DNA from: Salipiger sp. CCB-MM3
Lineage (GTDB): Bacteria > Pseudomonadota > Alphaproteobacteria > Rhodobacterales > Rhodobacteraceae
Length of the DNA stretch: 64,000 nt
Assembly (NCBI RefSeq): GCF_001687105.1
Contig: NZ_CP014596.1
Span: 489,501-553,500, forward strand
Direction of reading: 5' to 3'
The notes below the pieces were generated by a model. That model made no database searches. It was not told the origin of the DNA and saw only the letters and a list, made by a program, of their open reading frames with translations. The translations under genes and the position numbers were made by a program. How positions within the stretch are numbered: position 1 is the first letter of the stretch; each line of letters starts with the position of its first letter. Shown here piece by piece: positions 1-8,523 of this stretch.

Positions 1-658
1 GCCCCGAGACGGCAAAACGCTTCGTGCCCTCGGGCGTGCGCAGCGGCCATTGAAACTCCGTCGCGCCGGGGAAGCGCAGGTTGAGGCATTCGTGCTTTTC
101 CGCGATCAGCGCCTCGCCCGAGGCCGGGTTGCCACGCCGCGCAATATAGGTCGGCGCGGCGCAGAGCACGCGCGCGACGTCGGCGATCTTGCGCATACGC
201 AGGGTGCTGTCTTCAGGCTGGCCAAGGAAGAACGCCAGATCGAGTCCTTCGGTCGTAAGATCGACCTTGCGGTCCGACAGGCGCAGGCGGATCTGCACCT
301 CGGGATATTCGCGCAGGAACCCCGGCACCTGCGCAGCGATCAGCCGCCGCCCCACCCCCAGCGGCGCCGCGACAAAGAGCGAGCCCTTGGGATTTTCGGT
401 GAGTTGCGCCACCTGCGCCTCGGCGCTCTCGAGCGCCTCCAGAACCTCGCGCGCGCCGGTATAGAAGGCGCGGCCCTGCTCTGTGGCGGTGAGATTGCGG
501 GTGGTGCGCTGGAACAGCCGCACGTTCAAATGGTCCTCGAGCTGCGAGATTCGCGCCGAGGTGACCGCCGGCGAGATGCGCAGGTCGCGACCCGCGGCGG
601 ACATGCTGCCCAACTCATAGACACGCACGAAGGTCCGGATATTGTCGAGGTAGGACAT
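1..658 (-). CDS. LysR-family transcriptional regulator (3' end outside window)
   Basis: The reverse strand from an ATG at 658 reads MSYLDNIRTFVRVYELGSMS and continues with a classic LysR winged helix-turn-helix (SAAGRDLRISPAVTSARISQ, then an LEDHL..RLFQRTTR segment), followed by the start of the effector-binding domain. The frame stays open to the window edge, so the C-terminus lies beyond base 1. It diverges from puuD with a 99-bp gap, the usual layout for a LysR protein controlling its neighbour, so a purine/urate regulator is a reasonable inference. No strong Shine-Dalgarno sequence precedes the ATG, so the exact start is less certain than the family. Confidence 0.85.
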   Translation of the reverse strand, partial: MSYLDNIRTFVRVYELGSMSAAGRDLRISPAVTSARISQLEDHLNVRLFQRTTRNLTATEQGRAFYTGAREVLEALESAEAQVAQLTENPKGSLFVAAPLGVGRRLIAAQVPGFLREYPEVQIRLRLSDRKVDLTTEGLDLAFFLGQPEDSTLRMRKIADVARVLCAAPTYIARRGNPASGEALIAEKHECLNLRFPGATEFQWPLRTPEGTKRFAVSG

Positions 659-757
659 TTTTCGGAATTTCTTGAAACTGCTTGGTAGAACCCGGAGATA
701 GCAGAATAATCGACGCCGAACTAGGGTGCGGCATAACCATAAGAGGGAGACACCGGG

Positions 758-1990
758 ATGTATGATCTCGCCATCATCTGGGACTGGCTGGGCTTTGCCG
801 TGCGCTGGCTGCACGTGATCACCGCAATCGCGTGGATCGGCTCGTCGTTCTATTTCATCGCGCTCGACCTCGGTCTGCGCAAGGTGCCGCATCTGCCCGT
901 CGGCGCCCATGGCGAGGAATGGCAGGTCCACGGCGGCGGTTTCTACCACATCCAGAAATACCTCGTGGCCCCCGAGCAGATGCCCGACCACCTGACGTGG
1001 TTCAAATGGGAAAGCTATGCCACATGGCTTTCGGGCGCGGGCCTTCTGATGATCGTCTACTGGGCAGGCGGCGAGCTTTTCCTGATCGACCCCACCAAAG
1101 CGGACATCTCGCTGTTCCAAGGCATCGTGATCTCGGCGCTGTCGCTGACCATCGGCTGGCTGATCTACGACCGGCTGTGCAAATCGAAGCTCGGCGAGAC
1201 GCCGACGCTGCTGATGGTGCTGCTCTTCGTGATGCTGGTGGTGATGTCATGGGGCTACAACCATGTGTTCACCGGCCGCGCCGCGCTGCTGCACCTTGGG
1301 GCCTTCACCGCCACGATCATGACCGCAAATGTGTTCTTCATCATCATGCCGAACCAGCGCATCGTGGTGGATGACCTCAAGAACGGCCGCACCCCCGATC
1401 CCAAATACGGCAAGATCGCCAAGCTGCGCTCGACCCATAACAACTATCTGACGCTGCCCGTCGTCTTCCTGATGCTGTCGAACCACTACCCGCTGGCCTT
1501 CGCCACCGACAATGCGTGGATCATCGCCAGCCTTGTCTTCCTGATGGGCGTGACGATCCGCCATTTCTTCAACTCGATGCACGCCCGCAAGGGGGCGCCC
1601 TACTGGACATGGGTCGCCACCGCGCTGCTCTTCATCGCCATCGCGTGGCTGTCCACGGCCCCGATGATGGACAGCTACGAGGAGGCCGCAGCGCGGCCCC
1701 TCACCCCCTATGAGGAGAAATTCGCCGGGGCAGATGGCTTTGAGGATGCCTATTACGCGGTCGTCGGCAATTGCTCGATGTGCCACGCGCGCGAGCCTTC
1801 GTGGGACGGTCTGAACCATCCGCCCAAAGGCGTCGTGCTGGAGACGGAGTCTGATGTGGCCCGCCACGCCAAGCTGGTGTTCCTGCAGGCCGGTGCCAGC
1901 CACGCGATGCCGCCGCCCAACGCGATCCAGATGGATCCCGAGGCGCGCCGCGAGATCGTCAACTGGTATCACGCCGCGACCAAAGGCTGA
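758..1990 (+). CDS. puuD: Urate hydroxylase PuuD (membrane urate oxidase with cytochrome c domain)
   Basis: The 410-residue protein opens with several hydrophobic segments (WDWLGFAVRWLHVITAIAWIG and others) that match the membrane domain of PuuD, which oxidises urate to 5-hydroxyisourate. A C-terminal cytochrome c domain carries the haem motif CSMCH (Cys339, Cys342, His343), implying electron transfer to the respiratory chain instead of O2. Start: ATG preceded by GAGGGAGA. It is divergent from a LysR gene. No other urate or allantoin genes follow in the window, so the rest of the pathway must lie to the left or elsewhere. Length and domain order are typical for the family. Confidence 0.9.
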   Translation: MYDLAIIWDWLGFAVRWLHVITAIAWIGSSFYFIALDLGLRKVPHLPVGAHGEEWQVHGGGFYHIQKYLVAPEQMPDHLTWFKWESYATWLSGAGLLMIVYWAGGELFLIDPTKADISLFQGIVISALSLTIGWLIYDRLCKSKLGETPTLLMVLLFVMLVVMSWGYNHVFTGRAALLHLGAFTATIMTANVFFIIMPNQRIVVDDLKNGRTPDPKYGKIAKLRSTHNNYLTLPVVFLMLSNHYPLAFATDNAWIIASLVFLMGVTIRHFFNSMHARKGAPYWTWVATALLFIAIAWLSTAPMMDSYEEAAARPLTPYEEKFAGADGFEDAYYAVVGNCSMCHAREPSWDGLNHPPKGVVLETESDVARHAKLVFLQAGASHAMPPPNAIQMDPEARREIVNWYHAATKG

Positions 1991-2123
1991 GCACCAGCGG
2001 CAGCGCGCCCCCCAAGCCACCCTGTGCTGGGGGCGTTGCCGCCCACCCGCGCAGAGCTACTTCTCTTTCATTCGTCACCGACACTGCCCTCAAAGAAGGG
2101 CCGGTCGCACAAGGGGAGTATTC

Positions 2124-2870
2124 ATGCGCACTTCTGTTACTTCGATGATCATTGCGACCGCGACTGTGGTCAGCACGCCGGCTTTTGCCGAAGACATTTC
2201 CTACACCGTCAATGACGAAGCCTTCACCGGCTATTGGGCCGAGGCGGAGTCGCCCAAAGGCCTCGTCCTGATCATGCACGATTGGGACGGGATGACCGAT
2301 TACGAACGCGAGCGGGCCGACATGCTGGCCGAAATGGGCTATAACGCCTTCGCTCTGGACATGTTCGGTTACAAGACACCCACCGAGACGGTCGATCACC
2401 GCCGCGCGGCGACAGGTGCGCTCTATGAAGACCGAGAGCGGATGCGCAGCTTGATCAAGGCGGGCGTAGATGAAGCTCTGTCGCGCTCGGACGTCTCGCA
2501 GATGGTGGTCATGGGGTATTGCTTCGGCGGTGCCGTGGCGCTCGAAATGGCACGCAGCGAGATGGCGGACACCGCAAGCGGCTATGCCACCTTCCATGGC
2601 GGGCTGACGACACCCGAAGGCCAGACATGGCAGGGTGATGAGCCGCCGGTCCTCGTGATGCATGGCGGCGCGGACAGCTCCATCAAGATGGAGGACGTCG
2701 CCACGCTCGCGACCGAGCTTGAAGGCGCTGGCACGACCTACACGATCGAAGTGTTCTCGGGTGCGCCGCATGCGTTCACGGTGTTCGGCTCCGACAACTA
2801 TCAAGAGCGCGCCGATGTCGCGAGCTGGGAATCCTTCAACCGCTTCCTAGCGGCACAATTGCCGGGCTGA
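2124..2870 (+). CDS. Dienelactone-hydrolase-like protein with signal peptide
   Basis: 248 residues. A Sec signal peptide is visible (about residues 1-22, cleavage after ...TPAFA), followed by an alpha/beta-hydrolase of the dienelactone hydrolase family. The catalytic triad can be placed: Cys133 in GYCFGG, Asp183 in HGGADSS and His215 in GAPHAF. The ATG is preceded by AAGGGGAG. Dienelactone hydrolases open lactones in aromatic breakdown, but exported members are often uncharacterised esterases and no aromatic catabolic genes are near. The substrate is unknown. It stands alone between puuD and a convergent GNAT gene. Confidence 0.8.
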   Translation: MRTSVTSMIIATATVVSTPAFAEDISYTVNDEAFTGYWAEAESPKGLVLIMHDWDGMTDYERERADMLAEMGYNAFALDMFGYKTPTETVDHRRAATGALYEDRERMRSLIKAGVDEALSRSDVSQMVVMGYCFGGAVALEMARSEMADTASGYATFHGGLTTPEGQTWQGDEPPVLVMHGGADSSIKMEDVATLATELEGAGTTYTIEVFSGAPHAFTVFGSDNYQERADVASWESFNRFLAAQLPG

Positions 2871-2888
2871 CGGGCGTATCATGAGCTT

Positions 2889-2913
2889 CGGAGCCTTCCC
2901 CCGGAAGGCTCCG
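2889..2913. terminator. Perfect 11-bp stem-loop between convergent genes
   Basis: CGGAGCCTTCC and GGAAGGCTCCG form a perfect stem around a three-base loop, 18 bp after the hydrolase stop codon and before the stop of the convergent GNAT gene. There is no T-run on either side, so it is a GC-rich stem-loop that probably ends or protects both transcripts rather than a textbook intrinsic terminator. Confidence 0.6.
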
Positions 2914-2938
2914 GCCCGCGCGTACGCCAGTGCCCCGC

Positions 2939-3406
2939 TCACGCGGCCCGTCGTTCCTCCAGATCCAGCCACATGGTCGCCATGCCCTGACGCCGCGAGA
3001 GTTCCTCGTAGCCAGCCGAGAGGTAGGCGTTATGCGCCGGGCCATTTTCGACCTCGACCTTCAGCGTGAGGGTCAAAGCACCAAGGTCCCGCGCCGCCTG
3101 CTCCACAAGGTCCGTAAGCTCTGCACCAGCACCGCCACGCGCCTCTTCGGCCACATAGGCGTAGGTCAGATGCCGCACCTCGGGACCAACACCCACGCGC
3201 AGGGCGAAGAACCCAACGTCCCGACCCGCATCGTCGCGAAGGTAGAACGAAGCGTCGTCACGCTCTCCAAGCCACTTGCGATGCCACTCCATCTCATCGA
3301 AGGGCACTTTGGCGTTGGGATTAAGCAAGGGTATCTCGGCGTCCGGCAGCATTGCCGCCAAGGGAGCCAGATCGCGGTCACGGTTGTGGCGCAGGGTGAG
3401 GGCCAT
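2939..3406 (-). CDS. GNAT-family N-acetyltransferase
   Basis: 155 residues from the ATG at 3406, chosen over an upstream in-frame start because AAGGA precedes it at good spacing. The protein has the GNAT pattern: a variable N-terminus (LTLRHNRDRDLAPLAAMLPD), a central strand (HLTYAYVAEEARGGAGAELT) where an RGxGxG/A acetyl-CoA pyrophosphate loop is expected, and a C-terminal NxxAHxxYxxxGYE segment (NGPAHNAYLSAGYEE). The acceptor substrate cannot be inferred. It is a single gene convergent with the secreted hydrolase. Confidence 0.75.
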   Translation of the reverse strand: MALTLRHNRDRDLAPLAAMLPDAEIPLLNPNAKVPFDEMEWHRKWLGERDDASFYLRDDAGRDVGFFALRVGVGPEVRHLTYAYVAEEARGGAGAELTDLVEQAARDLGALTLTLKVEVENGPAHNAYLSAGYEELSRRQGMATMWLDLEERRAA

Positions 3407-3799
3407 GGGTCCTTCCTTCGGCTGGGCCCGGCGCCCGCGCGCCGGGGGCAAAATGAAAGCCGCGTGCCTGCCACAGCCGCCCCGCTCGGGTCAACCCGGG
3501 GATCCGCAGACTCGACCAACAGTTTTCATCCGCGAATGCAGGGTTTTCTTTCTAGATTGCGAAACTCGGCCTCCTCAACTTGGCCGAAGTCGCCAGAATG
3601 TCGGGAGACGGGTGGCCGCTTCAACGCGCAGCAGCGGTAAGGATGAAGACATGCCGATTTCGTATTGTTTTAGTCAGGTATTGAGCATTCCGCGCGATCG
3701 TGACACACAGAGGGCAATTCGGAGTTAAACTTCCCCGCATTGCCAGCCTCGGGCATCCTTTGCCGGGCCAGCCATCCAAGGAAAAGTCAGGAGACCCCA
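3407..3799. other. 393-bp intergenic region upstream of the TonB operon
   Basis: No gene is supported here. The region separates the divergent GNAT gene and the TonB/ExbBD operon and must carry both promoters. It is less GC-rich around 3650-3730 (including TTGTTTTAGTCAGGTATTGA), which suits a promoter, but no -10/-35 pair or metal-regulator box is clear enough to call. Confidence 0.5.
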
Positions 3800-4237
3800 G
3801 TGTTGCGTACTCTCCGCATGAGCCTGCCGCTTCTCGCGTTGCTGCCCCTGCCCCTTGCCGCCCAGACCGCCGACGCAGGCGATCCGGTCGACACGCTTTC
3901 GATCGAACTCAACACCACCAAAAGCGTCGAACAGGGCTGCCAGTTGAGCTTTCTTATCCGCAATGGCCACGAGACCGACATCGACAGCGCCATCTACGAG
4001 ACGGTGCTGCTCGACACCAACGGTCAGGTCGACCGGCTGACGCTGTTTGATTTCGGCGAATTGCCTGCGGAACGCCCGCGTGTCCGGCAGTTCGTGGTTC
4101 CCGGCACGGGGTGTGACGGGCTGGGCCAGATTCTCATCAATGGCGCGAGCCGCTGCGAAGCGGCTGGCGGCGAGTCGGACCTTTGCACCAAGGGGCTCGA
4201 CCTGAAGTCGCGCAGCGACGTGGAGGTGATCGGATGA
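3800..4237 (+). CDS. Small exported protein leading the TonB operon
   Basis: 145 residues from a GTG at 3800, chosen because AGGAG lies six bases upstream; an ATG at 3818 is an alternative. A signal peptide is plain (LRTLRMSLPLLALLPLPLAA, cleavage near AQTADA). The mature part has four cysteines (EQGCQLSF, GTGCDG, SRCEA, SDLCTKG) that could form two disulfides in the periplasm. I do not recognise a named family with certainty. The last four bases overlap the exbB start, so it is translationally coupled to the energy-transduction genes and probably works with them in the periplasm. Confidence 0.7.
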   Translation: MLRTLRMSLPLLALLPLPLAAQTADAGDPVDTLSIELNTTKSVEQGCQLSFLIRNGHETDIDSAIYETVLLDTNGQVDRLTLFDFGELPAERPRVRQFVVPGTGCDGLGQILINGASRCEAAGGESDLCTKGLDLKSRSDVEVIG

Positions 4238-4893
4238 TCGACATGGTTGTTGATGGCGTGCGTCGCATCGCGGAACTGGGCGGGCCGGTCGTGCTGCTGC
4301 TGGTTGCCGTCTCGCTGCTGACGCTGGCGGTGGTGCTCTACAAACTCTGGCAGTTCGCCGCTTCCGGCGTCGGGCGCCACGCAGCGCTGCGCGAAGCGGT
4401 CGAGGCATGGGACAATGGTGATCGCGCCGGGGCCCGCGAGGCGCTGAACCGCTCGCGCTCTTACCTGCGCCCGGTGATCGACATGGCAATGTCGGGCCAG
4501 AGCGATGCCGCCCGGCTCGAGGCCGAAGCAGAGACCCGTTTCGCAAGGCTCGAGAAAGGCTTTCGCCTGCTCGACTCGGTGGCGCAGCTGGCGCCGCTTC
4601 TGGGTCTCTTTGGCACGGTGCTGGGGATGATCTCGGCGTTTCAGGCGCTGCAGGATGCGGGCAGTCAGGTCGATCCGTCGATCCTCGCGGGCGGCATCTG
4701 GGTGGCGCTGATGACCACCGCCGTCGGGCTTGTGGTCGCCATGCCCACTTCGGTGGTGCTGAGCTGGTTCGAGGCGCGGATGGAATCCGAGCGCGTGCTG
4801 GCCGAACGCGCGGTGCACACCATCCTGTCGCCCAATGGCAGCCGCGAGGCGCAGGTGCACGCACAGGCGCAAGGGGCGCCGCGCCATGCGTAA
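4234..4893 (+). CDS. exbB: ExbB/TolQ/MotA-type proton channel protein
   Basis: 219 residues with the ExbB/TolQ topology: one N-terminal membrane segment (GGPVVLLLVAVSLLTLAVVL), a cytoplasmic stretch, then two membrane helices (VAQLAPLLGLFGTVLGMISA and WVALMTTAVGLVVAMPTSVV). The conserved LAPLLGLFGTVLGMI signature and the TTAVGL helix are the proton-path elements of the family. With ExbD it uses the proton motive force to drive TonB. It overlaps the preceding small gene by ATGA and the following exbD by 8 bp. TolQ is the alternative, but the TonB gene at the operon end favours ExbB. Confidence 0.88.
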   Translation: MIDMVVDGVRRIAELGGPVVLLLVAVSLLTLAVVLYKLWQFAASGVGRHAALREAVEAWDNGDRAGAREALNRSRSYLRPVIDMAMSGQSDAARLEAEAETRFARLEKGFRLLDSVAQLAPLLGLFGTVLGMISAFQALQDAGSQVDPSILAGGIWVALMTTAVGLVVAMPTSVVLSWFEARMESERVLAERAVHTILSPNGSREAQVHAQAQGAPRHA

Positions 4894-5281
4894 GATGCGC
4901 CGGCGGCGGAAGCTGTCGATGACCTCGCTCATCGACGTGATCTTCCTGCTGCTGCTGTTCTTCATGCTGACCTCGACCTTCACGCGCTTTGCCGAGGTGG
5001 AGCTTGCCGCCGCCGGGTCGGGCGCCGCGGTCTCCGGCGAGACAAAGCCGCTGTTCCTGCAGCTCGGGGCCGAGGATCTGCGCCTCAACGGCACCGTGCT
5101 GACCTTGGAAGATCTGCCGGCCAAGCTCGACGAGACCCGCGGCGACACCGCCGAGGGGGCCGAGCCCAAGCCGCTGATCGTGGCGCTGCGCGGCGAGGTC
5201 AATTCGCAACGGCTGACGGATCTGCTGGTCGTCCTGCGCGGCGTCAGCGGCTACCGCGCCATGGTTCTCGGAGCGTCCTGA
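4886..5281 (+). CDS. exbD: ExbD/TolR-type protein (first copy)
   Basis: 131 residues from the ATG at 4886, overlapping exbB. A basic N-terminus (MRKMRRRRKLSMTSL) leads to the single membrane helix with the essential aspartate (SLIDVIFLLLLFFMLTSTF, Asp in LID), then a periplasmic domain. That is the ExbD/TolR pattern. Together with the next gene it gives the operon two different ExbD-like subunits, as in some TonB systems (ExbD1/ExbD2). Confidence 0.87.
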   Translation: MRKMRRRRKLSMTSLIDVIFLLLLFFMLTSTFTRFAEVELAAAGSGAAVSGETKPLFLQLGAEDLRLNGTVLTLEDLPAKLDETRGDTAEGAEPKPLIVALRGEVNSQRLTDLLVVLRGVSGYRAMVLGAS

Positions 5282-5667
5282 TGCGCCGCAGAAAACAGAA
5301 ATCCGAACGCGAGCCGACGATCGCGCTGATCAACATCGTGTTCCTGATGCTGGTGTTCTTCCTTGTGGCCGGCACCGTTGCCCGGCCGCTCGACCCCGAT
5401 CTGAAGCTGGTCCACACCGCCGATCTGCAGGGCGCCGCGCCCGCCGACGCTTTGGTACTGCATGCAGATGGCACGATGAGCGTGCAGGGCACGCCGATCG
5501 AAGACAGCGCCGCCGCGCTTGAGATGCTCGGCGATGGGGCCAAGACGCTGGCCCGCATCGTGCCGGACCGCGATCTGCCCGCCGCCGATCTGATCCGCGT
5601 CGGGCGCGAATTGCGCGCCGCCGGAGCCGAGAAAGTGGTGATCGTCACCGAAAGGGGGCTGGAATGA
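5281..5667 (+). CDS. exbD: ExbD/TolR-type protein (second copy)
   Basis: 128 residues; the ATG shares one base with the stop of the first exbD. The membrane segment reads ALINIVFLMLVFFLVAGTVA. At the position of the conserved aspartate seen in the first copy (SLIDVIF) it has asparagine (ALINIVF). In ExbD/TolR that Asp is the protonatable residue, so this copy is probably not a proton carrier itself and would act only together with the first. The periplasmic domain is otherwise of normal size. Confidence 0.85.
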   Translation: MRRRKQKSEREPTIALINIVFLMLVFFLVAGTVARPLDPDLKLVHTADLQGAAPADALVLHADGTMSVQGTPIEDSAAALEMLGDGAKTLARIVPDRDLPAADLIRVGRELRAAGAEKVVIVTERGLE

Positions 5668-6767
5668 TCGCGTCCTCGCGCAAGGTGAAGATCGCCGCAG
5701 CGGTGCTCGCGCTTTCGGCGCATGGGGCAGCGGTTCTGGCGGTGATGCCGCCCAATGAGACCGCCGAGATGGAAGGCATGTCGGGCGGGACCGATCTCGC
5801 GCTCGGCACCGCTTTTGCCGACATGGCGGTGGGCACGCTCAGCAGCCAGCCCACCGAAGAGACCGCCGAGCCGATCACCCCCGAAGAGGTGACGCCAGAG
5901 CAGATCGAGTCGGTGCCGCAGGCGCAGCCTGAAGCCATCACCGCGCAACGCCCGGTCGAGCCGACCCCTTCGGACACCCCCGAGCCAGCGGAAGACGTGA
6001 CCGCCGCCCTGCCCGTGGTGCCGCCGCTCGAGGCGGAGCCGGTGGTGCCCGTCGCGCCCACCGAGCAGGTTGAGCCCGAAGAGCTGCCAGATAAGCTCGA
6101 AGCGCTGCCGCCCGAGACCGTCACCCCGGCGGAGCCCGAGGTCGCCGAGGCCACGCCGACCGAGCCAGAAACGCTGGAGCCCGAGCCGCAGGAGCCGGAG
6201 ACGGTGGAGGCCACAGAGCCTGAGCCTGAGCCTGAGCCCGAAGCCACACCAGAAACCGAGGTCACCGAGGCCGCCCCGCAAAGCTCGATGCGCCCGAAGC
6301 CGCGCAGCCCGGACCTTGCCAAGCGCCAGCGCACGCCCGCACCGCAGCCGCAACGCCAGCGCGAGCCGGATCCCGAACCGCGGCGGCAGGCGCAGCAGCC
6401 GCAGGGCAACGCTGATCGCAATGCCACAGCCGGGGCGGCCACGGGCCGCGCGGGCGGCACCTCCGCCACGTCCGGCAGCGGTGGCCTGTCGCGCGAAGCG
6501 GGCAATGCCGCCGTCAGCAACTATCCGGGACAGGTGATGCGCAAGCTCTCGCGTGTGCCGCGACCGCGGATCAACGCCCGCGGCTCGGCGGTGGTTGCCT
6601 TCCGCGTGTCCGGTGGCGGCGGGCTGGCCGGTCTTTCGGTGGCGCGCAGCTCGGGCTCCTCTGCCCTCGACCAAGCCGCGCTGCGCGTGGTGCGCAGCGC
6701 CGCGCCCTTCCCCGCGCCGCCTGCCGGAGCGCAGACCAGCTTTACCGTCCAGATCAAGGGACGCTGA
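5664..6767 (+). CDS. tonB: TonB family energy transducer
   Basis: 367 residues: an N-terminal membrane anchor (KVKIAAAVLALSAHGAAVLA), a long Pro/Glu-rich spacer (about residues 55-230, with a PEPEPEPE-type run), a basic stretch, and a C-terminal TonB domain (about 285-367) with a YPGQV start and ending in APFPAPP. It spans the periplasm to energise outer-membrane receptors. It overlaps the second exbD by ATGA and ends the operon. No TonB-dependent receptor lies nearby, so the substrate (iron, vitamin or glycan) cannot be read from context. Confidence 0.88.
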   Translation: MIASSRKVKIAAAVLALSAHGAAVLAVMPPNETAEMEGMSGGTDLALGTAFADMAVGTLSSQPTEETAEPITPEEVTPEQIESVPQAQPEAITAQRPVEPTPSDTPEPAEDVTAALPVVPPLEAEPVVPVAPTEQVEPEELPDKLEALPPETVTPAEPEVAEATPTEPETLEPEPQEPETVEATEPEPEPEPEATPETEVTEAAPQSSMRPKPRSPDLAKRQRTPAPQPQRQREPDPEPRRQAQQPQGNADRNATAGAATGRAGGTSATSGSGGLSREAGNAAVSNYPGQVMRKLSRVPRPRINARGSAVVAFRVSGGGGLAGLSVARSSGSSALDQAALRVVRSAAPFPAPPAGAQTSFTVQIKGR

Positions 6768-6791
6768 AGACACCCGCGGCGCGAGGCGGCT

Positions 6792-7574
6792 TTACAGCTG
6801 CACCGCGCCGCGGGCCATCGCCAGAGACGCGGCCTGTTCGACCGTCGCGGTGCCCAGCTTCAGACAGACATTCCGGATCTGCCGCAGCACGTGCTCCTGC
6901 GTCACATGCAGCCGCTCGGCAACCTCAATCGGGCTCAGGCCAACGCCCGAAAAGCACAGCATGTCGCGCTCCTCCTGCGTGAGCAGCGGCCAGCCTGAGC
7001 CGAAGGACAGATCGTCGGCGTCAGCCCGGCCCGGGGGCTGCAGCGCCAGCGACAGCATCGTCGAAATCGCCGTGAAGGCCCGCTGCGTACCCGGGCCGAA
7101 ATGCGAGGTGGGGTCTTTTCCGCAGTAGAGGACCACAACCTGATCGGTCGCGCCAAGGGGCATCATCCGGCCAATGAAGTAGCGGTAGCCACTGAGCAGC
7201 GCCGCGGCCTGCAGGTGCCTCCGGGCCTGTTCCTCGCGCGTTGGCCGGGCCTTCGATGTGTCGAGAAACTCGGGCATCTTGCCCGCGATCGCGCCGCGCA
7301 ACAATGGATCGACGCGGTAAAGCTCGCTCTCTCGGTAGTCCTCGAACCACTCGTCCGAGGCAGAACTGCGCATCCAGACCAAGTCACGGCTGTCTTTCAT
7401 CAAGGCGCCCGCGCCCACCGCTTTGGCACCGATCCGCCGCGAAATGGCGACCACCGTCTCCCAGATTTCCTGATCATTGCCAGCCGCTGCCAGCTTGTCC
7501 GCGGTGTCGATCAATAGGTTTGCGTAGCGGCTCGATCCGATCACGTCGAAGTCATCCCATGCGTATCCCGACAC
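6792..7574 (-). CDS. LuxR-type regulator with autoinducer-binding-like domain (solo 1)
   Basis: 260 residues from a GTG at 7574 with a weak ribosome site; an internal GTG about ten codons later would also fit. The N-terminal two thirds resembles an autoinducer-binding domain, including the W...Y...LYRVDPL segment where LuxR proteins have their conserved Tyr and Asp-Pro. The C-terminus is a LuxR helix-turn-helix (LTQEERDMLCFSGVGLSPIE...VTQEHVLRQIRNVCLKLG). No luxI-type synthase is in the window, so it is a LuxR solo. It is convergent with tonB and lies 116 bp downstream of a paralogue with the same layout. Confidence 0.82.
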   Translation of the reverse strand: MSGYAWDDFDVIGSSRYANLLIDTADKLAAAGNDQEIWETVVAISRRIGAKAVGAGALMKDSRDLVWMRSSASDEWFEDYRESELYRVDPLLRGAIAGKMPEFLDTSKARPTREEQARRHLQAAALLSGYRYFIGRMMPLGATDQVVVLYCGKDPTSHFGPGTQRAFTAISTMLSLALQPPGRADADDLSFGSGWPLLTQEERDMLCFSGVGLSPIEVAERLHVTQEHVLRQIRNVCLKLGTATVEQAASLAMARGAVQL

Positions 7575-7690
7575 CGACCAATCACGATGGCTGACGCTAC
7601 GCCAGCACGAACGGCTGGGGAATTCTTAAATCCAGAGTTGAACTGTGATCAGTGCTCAAAGACAGGGCAAAATCCCGTCAAATTCGCGAC

Positions 7691-8437
7691 TTAGAGCACG
7701 AGGCCGCCGCGCACCAACATCAGCGACATCGCCTGTTCCGGGCAGGGCGTGCCGAGCCGCCGACACGCGCGCTCCAGAAGCCGTTGCACCTGCGAGACCG
7801 GCCTCGCGAGGTGATCGGCAATCTGCTCGGGGTGCAGGCCTTGGCCCAGATAGCTCAGCACGTCGCGTTCGGCGCTGCTGAGCCGTGACCACGGCGCGCC
7901 AAACGCCCGGTCGCCAAGATCGTTCAGCCCCGGTGTCCGCATCGCCGCAGACAGCATCGCCGAAACCGCGCGGAACGCCTGCGCCGTGCCGCTCCCGAAC
8001 AGCTCGGACGGGTGGCGCTCGCAGGCCAGCGCAAAGGTGTGCTCGGCAGCGCCTTCGACCCATGTGTGATTGACGTAGTGACGATAGCCATGCGCCAGCG
8101 CCAGTTCGTGCAGGTCCCGCGCCCTCGGGTCGGTCTGCAGCGGCAGCCGCGCCGCGATATCCATGTAACGCGGCACATGGCCCGCAATGGCAGCGCTCTG
8201 GATCGGATCGACCTCGTAAAGCCGCTCCGCGGTGAACGGCTCGAGAAACCGCTCTTCCATCGAGGTGCGCACCCATGCCACACCGCGGCTGTCGCGCATC
8301 ACGGCACCGCAGGTCATGGCGCGGGCCCCGATCTTATTGCCGATGGCAACGGCGACGTCCCACGTCTCGCGGGGGCTGCGGGCCTCGGCGAGGCGTGCAG
8401 CGGTTTCCATCACCAGATCGGCGTAGCGTGTCGTCAC
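7691..8437 (-). CDS. LuxR-type regulator with autoinducer-binding-like domain (solo 2)
   Basis: 248 residues, clearly paralogous to its downstream neighbour: shared RYA.L..TA.(K/R)LA, (I)G(A/N)(K/R)IGA(R/K)A, MRDSRG/MKDSRD, LY.VDP and the closing MLVRGGLVL versus MARGAVQL. An autoinducer-binding-like domain (about 1-165) precedes a LuxR helix-turn-helix (LSSAERDVLSYLGQGLHPEQ...SQVQRLLERACRRLG). The ligand-pocket region differs between the two copies, so they may sense different signals. No synthase gene is nearby. It lies 86 bp upstream of the TRAP permease stop on the same strand. Confidence 0.82.
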   Translation of the reverse strand: MTTRYADLVMETAARLAEARSPRETWDVAVAIGNKIGARAMTCGAVMRDSRGVAWVRTSMEERFLEPFTAERLYEVDPIQSAAIAGHVPRYMDIAARLPLQTDPRARDLHELALAHGYRHYVNHTWVEGAAEHTFALACERHPSELFGSGTAQAFRAVSAMLSAAMRTPGLNDLGDRAFGAPWSRLSSAERDVLSYLGQGLHPEQIADHLARPVSQVQRLLERACRRLGTPCPEQAMSLMLVRGGLVL

Positions 8438-8523
8438 CTAGGCCCCATGCATCGACAGGTCTTTGCCAGACCATCAGTGCACGGCGCCCCGGCAAAATCC
8501 AGCAGGTAACGTTCTCTTAACCT

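Noticed and set aside
7575..8523. lux-box operators near the LuxR solos
   Set aside because: No convincing 18-20 bp dyad of the lux-box type was seen upstream of either gene.
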